A stretch of DNA of 64,000 nt from Nocardioides caeni (lineage in GTDB: Bacteria; Actinomycetota; Actinomycetes; Propionibacteriales; Nocardioidaceae): NCBI RefSeq assembly GCF_004912195.1, contig NZ_STGW01000006.1:108160-172159 (forward strand), in the 5' to 3' direction. Made by a program: the position numbers and the translations under genes. Below, one piece after another: positions 26,144 through 34,405 of the stretch. Every line of letters starts with the position of its first letter. Position 1 is the stretch's first letter. The notes beneath the pieces are model-generated. The model saw only the letters and a list, made by a program, of their open reading frames with translations, was not told where the DNA came from and ran no database searches.

Positions 26144-26272
26144 GCCGAGCGCGTCGCCCTGTCGTGATCGTCCGCACCGCCGCTCGCTTCGCTCGGGCGG
26201 CGGAACGGTCACGACGCGGCTTCGCCGCCGGGGCGCCGCGCTGCCGGCCCGCGGTTGTCTCTCGTAGGTCCT
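26143..26272 (+). repeat. Structured 3' element, copy B (downstream of the HTH gene)
   Basis: This ~130-bp element starts on the last base of the stop codon of the HTH gene. The outer parts match copy A (9179-9309). Its main stem is 26161-26175 with 26200-26215, opening GTCGTGA and closing TCACGAC, in the place where copy A has GTCAGGTC/GACCTGAC. An inner hairpin GCTCGCTTCGCTCG loop and the shared GCGGCTTCGCCGC hairpin follow. It could be a terminator, a stability element or a small RNA. Confidence 0.7.
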
Positions 26273-26310
26273 GCCGCCGCCTGGAGGCCACCCCTGCGTA
26301 GTTCGTGGTG

Positions 26311-26376
26311 CACGAGGTGCGTGGGTTTCTCGCACGAGGTGCGTTGGTTTCTCTGTCGAGGTGTGGAGGTTTCTCC
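26311..26376 (+). repeat. Three imperfect 22-bp tandem repeats
   Basis: Units begin at 26311, 26333 and 26355. The first two start CACGAGGTGCGT and read GGTTTCTC at the end; the third is more diverged (GTCGAGGTGTGG). They lie between the structured element and the bS22 promoter. With these, the 415-bp gap 26144-26558 is accounted for, apart from about 90 bp without visible features. Confidence 0.75.
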
Positions 26377-26470
26377 TCGAGCCCGCTCCGCGCTGCGCCG
26401 TACGACGCCCGCGGCTGCTGAGACGTGCGTCCCATCCCGGACGCTGATTCACTGCGCCCACCGACTCCCC

Positions 26471-26558
26471 GATAGGCTGAGCCGGAGCTCCGGGGACTGC
26501 CCGGAGCGCCGTAGCACCGTCGGACGGGCAATCGTCCGACGCATTGGAGAGGTTCCAC
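26471..26558 (+). promoter_or_regulatory. bS22 promoter and structured leader
   Basis: A -10-like TAGGCT lies at 26473-26478. The leader holds a perfect 8-bp hairpin GTCGGACG / CGTCCGAC (26519-26526, 26533-26540) ending just before the ribosome site GGAGAGG. It could modulate translation of the ribosomal protein, but this is inferred from position only. Confidence 0.5.
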
Positions 26559-26660
26559 GTGGGTTCTGTCATCAAGAAGCGCCGTAAGCGCATGGCGAAG
26601 AAGAAGCACCGCAAGCTGCTGAAGAAGACGCGCGTCCAGCGTCGCAAGCTCGGCAAGTGA
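26559..26660 (+). CDS. 30S ribosomal protein bS22 (AURKAIP1/COX24 domain)
   Basis: This 33-residue, extremely basic peptide starts at GTG and reads [19 protein letters not shown] and continues to [10 protein letters not shown]. It is near-identical in character to the mycobacterial small-subunit protein bS22, first seen in mycobacterial ribosome structures. GGAGAGG lies seven bases upstream. Gene order (HTH gene, bS22, epimerase) is the same as in mycobacteria. Its size makes it easy to miss in automatic annotation. Confidence 0.95.
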   Translation: MGSVIKKRRKRMAKKKHRKLLKKTRVQRRKLGK

Positions 26661-26735
26661 GGCGCGCGGCCCGTCGGGGCCGCGGCCGTCGCCGCGCCTC
26701 CGGGCGCGGCGCCTGAGGCGGAGGAGTCGTTGAGG

Positions 26736-27818
26736 ATGAGCGCCGGACGCACGGTCCTGGTCACCGGGGTCTCTCGCGACCTCGGCAGGACGTTCGCGCG
26801 CACGCTCGCGACCGACCCGGGCGTCGATCGCGTGATCGGCGTCGACGTCATTCCTCCGCGCGGCGACCTGGGTGATGTCACCTTCGTGCGGGCCGACATC
26901 CGCAACCCGGTGATCGCCAAGGTGATCGCCAAGGAGGACGTCGACACCGTCGTCCACATGAGCGTCATCGCCACCCCCGGCTCCGCCGGCGCGCGCGGCA
27001 CGATGAAGGAGCTCAACGTCATCGGGACGATGCAGCTCCTCGCCGCCTGCCAGAAGTCCGACCAGGTGCGCCAGCTCATCGTGAAGTCCTCGACGACGGC
27101 CTATGGCGCGAGCAACCGCGACCCGGCCATGTTCACCGAGGAGATGGAGCCGCGGCGGCCTCCCCGCACCGGCTACGCCAAGGACGTCAGCGAGGTCGAG
27201 CGCTACGTGCGCGGCTTCGCCCGCCGCCGGCCCGACGTCGACGTCACGCTGCTGCGCTGCGCCAATGTCATCGGCGCGCGCGTCGTGAGCCCGGTGACCT
27301 CGTACTTCCGGCTGCCGGTCGTGCCGACCGTGCTCGGCTACGACCCCCGGTTGCAGTTCCTCCACGAGTCCGACCTCAACCGGGCTCTGCGCCATGCCGT
27401 CGTCGCTGGCCGGCCCGGCACCTTCAACATCGCCGGCGACGGGCTGCTGGTCCTGTCCCAGGCGTTGCGCCGGATGGGCCGCGCGAGCGTGCCCCTGCCC
27501 GCGTTTGCGTTCGGCGGTCTCGGATCCGCACTCAAGTCGGCCCGTCGTGCCGACCTGTCCCCGGAGCTCGTCTCCTTCCTCACCTACGGTCGCGGGGTCG
27601 ACACCACTCGCATGCGCACCGAGTTCGGCTTCGAGCCCCACTACTCCACGGCGGGCGCGTTCGAGGAGTTCGCGGCGACCCTGCCGCCCGCGGCCCGTCG
27701 GTCGGAGCGCGCGCTCGCTGCGCTCGCCGACCGACTCCCCCCGGTCGACGACGACCGACCCGCCCAGCTCACCGTGGCCCCCGCCTCGCTGGCCGTGGCC
27801 CCCGTCCCGGAGGTGTAG
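26736..27818 (+). CDS. NAD-dependent epimerase/dehydratase (GalE2-like, extended SDR)
   Basis: This 360-residue protein has the Rossmann motif VLVTGVSRDLGRTFART, the NAD-adenine Asp block VTFVRADIRNP, the active-site region KSSTTAYGAS and the YxxxK pair in TGYAKDVSEVERY. The C-terminal half is actinobacterial and longer than in GalE. The ATG at 26736 follows GAGGAG at nine bases; a TTG at 26730 is less likely. It lies six bases upstream of the acyltransferase gene, as in mycobacteria. A role in cell-envelope sugar or lipid metabolism is inferred only from its neighbours. Confidence 0.85.
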   Translation: MSAGRTVLVTGVSRDLGRTFARTLATDPGVDRVIGVDVIPPRGDLGDVTFVRADIRNPVIAKVIAKEDVDTVVHMSVIATPGSAGARGTMKELNVIGTMQLLAACQKSDQVRQLIVKSSTTAYGASNRDPAMFTEEMEPRRPPRTGYAKDVSEVERYVRGFARRRPDVDVTLLRCANVIGARVVSPVTSYFRLPVVPTVLGYDPRLQFLHESDLNRALRHAVVAGRPGTFNIAGDGLLVLSQALRRMGRASVPLPAFAFGGLGSALKSARRADLSPELVSFLTYGRGVDTTRMRTEFGFEPHYSTAGAFEEFAATLPPAARRSERALAALADRLPPVDDDRPAQLTVAPASLAVAPVPEV

Positions 27819-27823
27819 GTCCC

Positions 27824-29116
27824 ATGGCTGACGCCGAGATCATCCCGATCGGCACCCGCGGACAGCCCGGCCGCGCCACCGGCACCCGTCCGTCCTCGGC
27901 CGCGCGCGGCCTCGCGCCCGGTGCCGCGAAGAAGCCGACCCGCAAGGGCGCGGACGCCGCGGCCCCCACCGAGTCCGCCACTGCCGCAGGCAAGCCCGCT
28001 GACACGCGCAAGCCCGCTGACACGCGCAAGCCCGCCGCCCAACGGTCCGCTGCCCCGAAGGCCGCCGCGAAGCCCGCCGCCGAGCCCGCCCCTGCGGCTC
28101 CGCGCGACGACGATCCCGTGATCCGCACCGCCTCCCTCCTCGACCCGCCGGCCGCGTCGGCGCTGCCGGAGCAGGCCCGCCCCGCCGCCCGCACCGAGGA
28201 GCGCGGCGCCGGCCCGCTTGCCGGGATCCCGATCGGTGACTGGCTCGCCGCCTTCCAGCACGCGGCCCGCGAGCTGTTCGGTGACCAGTGGGAGCCGCAG
28301 CTGGCCCGCTTCCTGGCATTCCTGCGGCGACGGGTCACCGGTGACTACGCCGTCGACGAATACGGCTTCGATGCCGAGATCACCGAGCAGTTCTTCATGG
28401 CGGCGCTGCGTCCCATCGCCCAGAAGTGGTTCCGCATCGAGGTCCGCGGTGTGGAGAACATCCCGACCACCGGCGGCGCCCTCGTGGTGTCCAACCACTC
28501 CGGGACCATCCCGGTCGACGGCCTGATGACGATGGTGTCGATCCACGACCAGACCGGTCGCTTCCTGCGTCCCCTCGGCGCCGACCTCGTCTTCCGCATG
28601 CCGGTCGTGGGGACCGTGGCCCGCAAGGGCGGCGCCACGCTGGCGTGCAGCGAGGACGCGGAGCGGATGCTGCGCGGCGGCGAGCTCGTCGGGGTCTGGC
28701 CCGAGGGCTTCAAGGGGATCGGCAAGCCGTTCTCCGACCGCTACAAGCTGCAGCGCTTCGGGCGGGGTGGATTCGTCTCCGCCGCTCTGCGCACGGGGGT
28801 GCCGATCGTCCCGCTGTCGGTCGTCGGCGCCGAGGAGATTTATCCGTTGGTCGGCAACATCCCGTCGCTGGCCCGCCTGCTCGGGGTGCCCTACATCCCG
28901 ATCACGCCGTTCTTCCCGCTGCTCGGCCCGCTCGGCCTGGTCCCGCTGCCGTCGAAGTGGCTGCTCGAGTTCGGTGAGCCCATCCGCACCGACGAGTACG
29001 ACGCCGGAGCGGCCGAGGATCCGATGCTGGTCTTCAACGTGACCGACCAGGTCCGCGAGACCATCCAGCAGACGCTCTACAGCCTGCTGATGCAGCGGCA
29101 GTCCGTCTTCCGCTGA
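27824..29116 (+). CDS. Lysophospholipid acyltransferase-like protein (PlsC superfamily)
   Basis: This 430-residue protein has a ~120-residue Ala/Pro/Lys-rich disordered N-terminus, including a duplicated KPADTR block (27993-28028), and then an LPLAT domain. NHSGTIPVDG near residue 222 supplies the catalytic His, and GVWPEGFKGIGKP near 290 is the glycerolipid-binding EG motif. Spacing in the His motif differs from the classical HX4D, as in the MGAT-like branch. It is the partner of the epimerase gene, an order conserved with mycobacteria. Acyl donor and acceptor are not known. Confidence 0.85.
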   Translation: MADAEIIPIGTRGQPGRATGTRPSSAARGLAPGAAKKPTRKGADAAAPTESATAAGKPADTRKPADTRKPAAQRSAAPKAAAKPAAEPAPAAPRDDDPVIRTASLLDPPAASALPEQARPAARTEERGAGPLAGIPIGDWLAAFQHAARELFGDQWEPQLARFLAFLRRRVTGDYAVDEYGFDAEITEQFFMAALRPIAQKWFRIEVRGVENIPTTGGALVVSNHSGTIPVDGLMTMVSIHDQTGRFLRPLGADLVFRMPVVGTVARKGGATLACSEDAERMLRGGELVGVWPEGFKGIGKPFSDRYKLQRFGRGGFVSAALRTGVPIVPLSVVGAEEIYPLVGNIPSLARLLGVPYIPITPFFPLLGPLGLVPLPSKWLLEFGEPIRTDEYDAGAAEDPMLVFNVTDQVRETIQQTLYSLLMQRQSVFR

Positions 29117-29215
29117 CCGGGCCAACCGGGCCAACGGGTCCGATGGGCCGTCACGGCCTGCTGGTGCCGATCCGCGACGTGGACCGGCTGACCCTCGCGG
29201 GAGCCCGCGCGGGCG

Positions 29216-30343
29216 TCAGGAGCCGCCGAGCAGCCCGTTGAGGAGGCCGGCGACGCCGCCCGTGAGACCACCGATGACAGTTTCCTCGCCCGCGTCGCCG
29301 CCGTTGCCGGTCACGCCGTCGACAGCGCCCTTCACGGTGTCCTTGACCTTGTCGACCGTCTTGTCGATCACGGTCGTCGGGTCGCTGCCGGGGATGTCGG
29401 TGACCGTCTCGACGGGCGAGGCGGGCGGCTCCGACTCCTCGGCGGCCGGGGCCGATCCGCCCTTGGTCGGCCGGGAACTCGGGGCGGGACCGGTCGGACG
29501 ACCCGGGTTGGTCACCGAGGCGGCCGACGGCAGGTCGACGTCGAGCACCGAGCTCAGCGCCTGGGTCGCGAAGTCGGGCAGCTGCGTCACGTCGCCGTCG
29601 GCGCAGACCGGGCAGAGCTCGAAGGCCGCGAGGTCGATCTGGCGCACCGTCTGCGTGGCGGTGATGAGCATCGACCGACTGTCCTCGGGGACGAGAGGGC
29701 CGAGCGCGCCGAGCAGGTCCATGCTGTCGGCGGCGAAGGAGCGCACGTGCGCGATGGCGTCCTCGTTGCCGGACGTCGCGTAGTCGTCGAGGGCGAACTC
29801 GGAGGCCTGCTCGGCCTGGTCGGTGAAGTCCTGCAAGGTCTCGGACACCGCGTCGGCGTCGGCGTCGCGAGCCGTCAGCTCCTGGACCTCGGACAGGCGG
29901 GCCTCGGCGTGCGAGATGAGCGTGTCGGCCTTGCCGGCCCCGTCGGACTGCAGGTTGGTCTGGGCGTTCTCGATCGCCCGCTTGATCGGATAGAGCACGT
30001 CGCCGGGCAGGGCGTCCTGCGCGGCCATTGCCATGGAGCCGGTCGCGGAGACGACGGCGAAGCCGCCGACGACGGCAGCGAGGCGGCGCTCGCGGGAGCC
30101 ACGGCGCTGACGCGGGGTCAGTCGGGCGGCGAGGTCGTCCTCGACCCGTGCCGGCTCACGCTCGGCGGCAGCCACCAGCTGGGTGCGCAGGGACGTGACG
30201 AACTCGGGACGCGCGGTCGGTGCCGGCACGGCGCGCAGCGCGGCGACGAGCTCGAGCAGGTCTGCCCGATCACCGGGCTCGCCCTTGCCCGACACGAGCG
30301 CGTGGAACTCGTCCGCGCCTCGGGACCAGCCGTTGCCCCGCAT
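29216..30343 (-). CDS. DUF5667 membrane protein, probable anti-sigma partner of the adjacent sigma factor
   Basis: This 375-residue protein has a cytoplasmic N-terminus (about 1-85), one transmembrane segment (LAAVVGGFAVVSATGSMAMA) and then the DUF5667 signature ALPGDVLYPIKRAIENAQTNLQ, a helical region, a Pro/Ser linker and a Gly-rich end. In Streptomyces the protein in this position, RsbN, is the anti-sigma factor of BldN; the layout here is the same. Start choice is open between ATG 30343, GTG 30346 and GTG 30355; the ribosome site GAGG best fits the first two. Confidence 0.8.
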   Translation of the reverse strand: MRGNGWSRGADEFHALVSGKGEPGDRADLLELVAALRAVPAPTARPEFVTSLRTQLVAAAEREPARVEDDLAARLTPRQRRGSRERRLAAVVGGFAVVSATGSMAMAAQDALPGDVLYPIKRAIENAQTNLQSDGAGKADTLISHAEARLSEVQELTARDADADAVSETLQDFTDQAEQASEFALDDYATSGNEDAIAHVRSFAADSMDLLGALGPLVPEDSRSMLITATQTVRQIDLAAFELCPVCADGDVTQLPDFATQALSSVLDVDLPSAASVTNPGRPTGPAPSSRPTKGGSAPAAEESEPPASPVETVTDIPGSDPTTVIDKTVDKVKDTVKGAVDGVTGNGGDAGEETVIGGLTGGVAGLLNGLLGGS

Positions 30344-30413
30344 CACCGTGACCACCCTCGCATCGCGCTTCGCCGCAACGTGGTCGCGACGACCTCGTTG
30401 CCCTGTCGAAGGT

Positions 30414-30442
30414 CCAACGACCTGGAGACGGTGCTGGTTACG
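30414..30442 (-). promoter_or_regulatory. Candidate BldN-type promoter of the DUF5667 gene
   Basis: On the minus strand CGTAAC (30442-30437) and CGTTGG (30419-30414) are 17 bp apart. This resembles the CGTAAC / CGTTGA pattern remembered for Streptomyces BldN, whose own anti-sigma gene is a target. It would give a leader of about 60 bases. Confidence 0.45.
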
Positions 30443-30476
30443 GTGCGACCGGTCACTCCGGCATAGTCCGAACGGA

Positions 30477-31289
30477 TCATCGCAATCCCTCCGGCATCAG
30501 CTTGGCGAGGTTGCGCACGCCGCGCAGCTGGAGCTGCTTGATCGCGCCGTCGCTGCGCCCGAGGGCGGCCGCGGTCTCCGCGATGCTCATGCCCTGCAGG
30601 AATCGCATGATGAGGCAGTCGCGCTGCTCGTTGGGCAACTGGGTCAGCGCCTCGAGCAGGATCTCGTTGGTCAGGCTGGCGAGGACGGCGTTCTCCGGTC
30701 CCTCGGTCGCGTCGTCGTGCTGACCCATGTCCTCGGTGGTCATCTCGAGGCGCGTGCGACCGGCCTTGAAGTGGTCCGTCGCCAGGTTGCGGGCGATCGT
30801 CATCAGCCAGGCGCCGAAGTCCTTGCCCTGCCAGCGGAAGGACGACATGTTGCGCAGCGCACGGAAGAAGGTCTCCGAGCACAGGTCCTCGGCGACCACG
30901 ACCGAGCGGGTCCGGTAGTAGAGGAAGCGGTAGACCGACGGCTGGTAGTGGTCATAGAGCAGACCGAAGGCCTCGGCGTCGCCGCCACGGGCGAGCTCGA
31001 CCAGCCCGATCAGCCGCTCGCGCGCCTCGGCCGAGTCCTCCGAGGAGGTGGCCAGCGTCGCGTCGCCGTAGTCGCTCGGGGATCCCGCGGCACGGTCGAA
31101 CCCGTCCTCGGCGGGTAACTCGGCGCGCGCCTCGCTCAGCAGCCAGTGGCTGCCCGGGCGGGCGGGCGCTGCGGACGTGGCCGCACCGGAGAGCGCGAGT
31201 GCCGGGGTGAGGTCCGGGGCCAGGGCGGCGAGCACGGCAGCGCGCAGCGCGTCGAGACCACGCTCGAGATCGCTGCGTTGCCAGCCCAT
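30477..31289 (-). CDS. ECF-type RNA polymerase sigma factor, BldN-like
   Basis: This 270-residue sigma factor has a ~90-residue N-terminal extension before region 2, unusual for ECF sigmas but typical of BldN. Region 2 reads AFGLLYDHYQPSVYRFLYYRTRSVVVAEDLCSETF-like residues near 115-150, and region 4 has LPNEQRDCLIMRFLQGMSIAETAAALGRSDGAIKQL. The ATG at 31289 follows GGGAGGGG. It lies 133 bp upstream of its DUF5667 partner. In Streptomyces this pair governs aerial-hypha genes; the role in a non-sporulating relative is open. Confidence 0.88.
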   Translation of the reverse strand: MGWQRSDLERGLDALRAAVLAALAPDLTPALALSGAATSAAPARPGSHWLLSEARAELPAEDGFDRAAGSPSDYGDATLATSSEDSAEARERLIGLVELARGGDAEAFGLLYDHYQPSVYRFLYYRTRSVVVAEDLCSETFFRALRNMSSFRWQGKDFGAWLMTIARNLATDHFKAGRTRLEMTTEDMGQHDDATEGPENAVLASLTNEILLEALTQLPNEQRDCLIMRFLQGMSIAETAAALGRSDGAIKQLQLRGVRNLAKLMPEGLR

Positions 31290-31456
31290 GACGAGCCCCT
31301 CCCTTTTCTCCCCCGGGGGCGATCCTACGTCCCCCCAGGCCGTCATGGTGCGGAAACCGATATCCGGTCGACCAGGATTCAGCCTGTTTCTCCCCACCCG
31401 AATTGACTACGTCGGGTGGCTCCGGCCGCGCCTGCTGCGCAGCGTGGGCAACCCGC

Positions 31457-32338
31457 TCAGCGGCCCCGCAGCTGCCGGCGTACGACGGCCGCGGCCACCG
31501 CTGCGCCGGTGGTCGCGGAGCCGAGGACCAGGCCGGCGCGCGCCGCCTTGCGGCCGGTCCGGTAGTCGTGGATCCGCCACCCCTGGGCGCGGGCGTGGGC
31601 GCGCAGCTTCGCGTCCGGGTTGATCGCGCACGGGTCGCCGACGAGGCCGAGCATGGGCAGGTCGTTGGCGGAGTCGCTGTAGGCGGAGCAGAGCGCGAGG
31701 TCGAGGCCTTCGCGCTCGGCGAGCGCGGTCACCGCGACGGCCTTGGCCGGTCCGTGCAGCATGTCGCCGACCAGGCCGCCGGTGTAGACACCATCGACGT
31801 GCTCGGCCACCGTGCCGAGCGCGCCGGTCAGCCCGAGGCGGCGCGCGATCAGGCTGGCGATCTCGATGGGGGCGGCCGTGACGAGCCAGACCCGCTGGCC
31901 CTGGTCGAGGTGCATCTGTGCCAGCGCACGGGTCCCGGGCCAGATCCGGTGGGCCATCGCCTCGTCGAAGATCTCCTCGCCGATCTCCTCGAGCTCGGCG
32001 ACGGTGTGCCCGGCGATGAATGCCAGGGCGGAGTTGCGGGCCTCGGCCACGTGCTCGGGGTCCTCGACGCCGGCGATGCGGAAGTAGGCCTGCTTCCAGG
32101 CGGCACCGACCAGGTCGCGGGTGGTGAAGAAGTCGCGGCGGTAGAGACCGCGCGCGAGGTGGAAGATGCTCGCCCCCTGCATCACGGTGTTGTCGACGTC
32201 GAAGAAGGCCGCGGCCCTCGGGTCGGCGGGCGTGCTGAGGGCCGACTCGACCTCGGCTGCGGCAGCTGCGGCCTCACCGGCGAGCTTCGACCGTTGCGTG
32301 AGGTCCAGACGTCGGGGCCGGTCGGTGGGCGGTGCCAT
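31457..32338 (-). CDS. HAD-IB family phosphatase (SerB1-like)
   Basis: This 293-residue phosphatase has motif [12 protein letters not shown] near residue 45, motif [15 protein letters not shown] and motif [13 protein letters not shown]. The C-terminus has a short hydrophobic segment that may touch the membrane. It matches the actinobacterial HAD-IB/SerB1 group, whose members act on phosphoserine-like or lipid phosphates; the substrate is not resolved. TAGAGT lies six bases before the ATG, so the gene is leaderless. It is divergent from the acyl-CoA ligase. Confidence 0.88.
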   Translation of the reverse strand: MAPPTDRPRRLDLTQRSKLAGEAAAAAAEVESALSTPADPRAAAFFDVDNTVMQGASIFHLARGLYRRDFFTTRDLVGAAWKQAYFRIAGVEDPEHVAEARNSALAFIAGHTVAELEEIGEEIFDEAMAHRIWPGTRALAQMHLDQGQRVWLVTAAPIEIASLIARRLGLTGALGTVAEHVDGVYTGGLVGDMLHGPAKAVAVTALAEREGLDLALCSAYSDSANDLPMLGLVGDPCAINPDAKLRAHARAQGWRIHDYRTGRKAARAGLVLGSATTGAAVAAAVVRRQLRGR

Positions 32339-32344
32339 GGGCTC

Positions 32345-32350
32345 ACTCTA
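32345..32350 (-). promoter_or_regulatory. -10 box TAGAGT, leaderless
   Basis: It reads TAGAGT on the minus strand, six bases before the ATG at 32338. Confidence 0.65.
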
Positions 32351-32435
32351 GGGAAGCACTGACCAATGGCGCGGCGCGCAGTAGGCGGGAATGGTCAGTG
32401 GTTCCCTGAGAGAGGGCGGGCGCCGGGCCGAGGCA

Positions 32436-32441
32436 TAGGAT
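32436..32441 (+). promoter_or_regulatory. -10 box TAGGAT, leaderless
   Basis: TAGGAT plus six bases leads to the ATG at 32448. Confidence 0.65.
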
Positions 32442-32447
32442 CGGCCC

Positions 32448-34094
32448 ATGTCGCCGGAGGACGCCGTCGTGCCCGAGGAGCCAACGGTCCCCGGAGTGCC
32501 CGACATCGCGGCGCTGGTCGCCGCGGCCGCCCACGACGTCCCGGACCGCCTGGCCGTCGTGGAGGCCGAGGGGCGCGCGCTGACGTGGGCCGAGCTCGAC
32601 ACCGAGGTCGACCGGATCGCGACCGGGCTGGGCGCACTCGGCATCCGCGCCGGTCAGCGGATCATGCTCGCCCTCGGCAACCGCCTCGAGTTCGTCACGA
32701 CCTATCTCGCCGTCCTGCGTGCCCAGGCCGTGGCCGTGCCGGTCAACCCGGGCTCCACCGCGGAGGAGATCGCCCGGATGATCGCGGACTCGGTCTCCCG
32801 CCTCGTGGTCGCCGATCCGGTCTCCCTGACGGCGGTCCGCGCTGCCGTCGACGCACCGTCCCAGGGTCCCGCCGGCCCCGCGGAAGGGCCGCAGGTCGTC
32901 GTCGTGGCCGCGGACGCCCGCGCCGGTGAGCGGGCCCACGACGAGCTGCGGGCCGAGACCGTCCGGGCGGTTCCCGCGTTGCCGGATCCCGAGAAGCTGG
33001 CCGTCCTGCTCTACACCAGCGGTACGTCGGGCGTGCCCCGCGCCGCCATGCTGACCCACCGCGCGCTGCTGGCGAACGTGGCCCAGGTCGCCGCGGTGGA
33101 GCCGCCCATGATCCACGCCGACGACGTGGTGCTCGGCGTCCTGCCGCTCTTCCATGTCTACGGCCTCGGTGCCGTGCTCGGTGGGGTGATCCAGCACCGG
33201 GCAAAGCTGGTCCTGACCGAACGGTTCGACCCGGAGGGCACCCTCGACCTGATCGAGGACGAGGCCTGCAGCGTCGTGCCCGTCGCTCCGCCCGTCTTCG
33301 CTGCCTGGCGCGACCTCGACGCCCTCGCCGAGCGGCTCGGTCCCGTGCGGATGATCCTCTCCGGATCGGCGCCGCTCCCGGCCGAGACGGTCGAGGAATT
33401 CACCGCCCTCAGCGGCATCCCGGTCCATCAGGGCTATGGCCTCACCGAGGCCTCGCCCGTCGTCACCAGCACGCTGCTGTCGCCGCACCCCCGGCCCGGG
33501 TCCGTCGGGGCAGCGCTGCCCGGCATCGACCTCCGGCTCGTCGACGAGGACGGGCAGACCTTCGACGCCGCCGAGGCCGACGACCCCGGCGAGATCCAGG
33601 TCCGCGGCGCCAACCTCTTCAGCGGCTACTGGCCCGACGGTGCCGACGGCCCCGACGCCGACGGCTGGTGGTCCACCGGCGACGTCGGCTTCCTCGACGC
33701 CGCCGGCGACCTCTACCTGGTCGACCGGGTCAAGGAGCTCGTCATCGTCTCCGGCTTCAACGTCTATCCCAGCGAGGTGGAGGCAGTGGTCCGCGAGGTC
33801 GCCGGAGTGCGCGCCGCCGCCGTCGTCGGCGCACCCGACGACCGGACCGGGGAGACGGTCGTCGCCTATGTCGTCGCCGACCCGGAGGCGGCCGATCCCG
33901 GCACGCTCCCCGCGGCCGTCGACGCTTCGTGCGCGGAGCGGCTGGCGCCGTACAAGAGGCCGACGCGGGTCGAGGTCGTCGACGCGCTGCCGCGCACGGT
34001 CACCGGCAAGGTGCGCAAGGCCATGTTGCGTGGTCAGTTGGGTGGTCAGCAGCGCGGTCAGCTGCGCCGCGCCCAGGGGGATCTGCTCGGATGA
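32448..34094 (+). CDS. Acyl-CoA synthetase / AMP-binding enzyme (class I adenylate-forming)
   Basis: This 548-residue enzyme activates a carboxylic acid as acyl-AMP and then acyl-CoA. It has the P-loop LLYTSGTSGVPRAAMLTH near 186, the A5 motif GYGLTEASPVV, the A7 motif WWSTGDVGFLDAAGDLYLVDR and the catalytic Lys in ALPRTVTGKVRKAML. The C-terminal tail is Gln/Gly/Arg-rich. Closest in layout to long-chain fatty-acid CoA ligases. The stop overlaps the ATG of the glutaredoxin gene (ATGA), so the two are one operon. Confidence 0.92.
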   Translation: MSPEDAVVPEEPTVPGVPDIAALVAAAAHDVPDRLAVVEAEGRALTWAELDTEVDRIATGLGALGIRAGQRIMLALGNRLEFVTTYLAVLRAQAVAVPVNPGSTAEEIARMIADSVSRLVVADPVSLTAVRAAVDAPSQGPAGPAEGPQVVVVAADARAGERAHDELRAETVRAVPALPDPEKLAVLLYTSGTSGVPRAAMLTHRALLANVAQVAAVEPPMIHADDVVLGVLPLFHVYGLGAVLGGVIQHRAKLVLTERFDPEGTLDLIEDEACSVVPVAPPVFAAWRDLDALAERLGPVRMILSGSAPLPAETVEEFTALSGIPVHQGYGLTEASPVVTSTLLSPHPRPGSVGAALPGIDLRLVDEDGQTFDAAEADDPGEIQVRGANLFSGYWPDGADGPDADGWWSTGDVGFLDAAGDLYLVDRVKELVIVSGFNVYPSEVEAVVREVAGVRAAAVVGAPDDRTGETVVAYVVADPEAADPGTLPAAVDASCAERLAPYKRPTRVEVVDALPRTVTGKVRKAMLRGQLGGQQRGQLRRAQGDLLG

Positions 34095-34351
34095 CCGCGC
34101 GGGTCACGCTCTATGGCCGCCCGGGCTGTCACCTCTGCGACGACGCCCGCGCCGTCATCGAGGCGGTGTGCGCCGAGCTGGGCGAGGCGTACGTCGAGGT
34201 GTCGATCGATGACGATCCCGAGCTGGCGCAGCGTTTCGGCGAGGAGATCCCGGTGACCTTCGTCGACGGTCGCCAGCACGACTTCTGGCGCGTCGACGCT
34301 CAGCGACTGCGGCGCGCCCTCAGCGGCGAGCAAGGGATGCGGACGGAGTAG
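34091..34351 (+). CDS. Glutaredoxin family protein
   Basis: This 86-residue thioredoxin-fold protein has an active-site CHLC (Cys13, Cys16) in YGRPGCHLCDDA, a cis-Pro in EIPVTF and the C-terminal RRAL helix. It belongs to the small DUF836/glutaredoxin-2 group found just upstream of hemA in many actinobacteria, as in mycobacteria. Redox partner unknown. Here the heme operon is displaced about 7 kb downstream by the glycosylation genes. Confidence 0.9.
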   Translation: MTARVTLYGRPGCHLCDDARAVIEAVCAELGEAYVEVSIDDDPELAQRFGEEIPVTFVDGRQHDFWRVDAQRLRRALSGEQGMRTE

Positions 34352-34405
34352 GGTCGGCCCGCGAACGACGGCATCCCGACCGACGACTGATCCCCGAGAG
34401 GCGCG

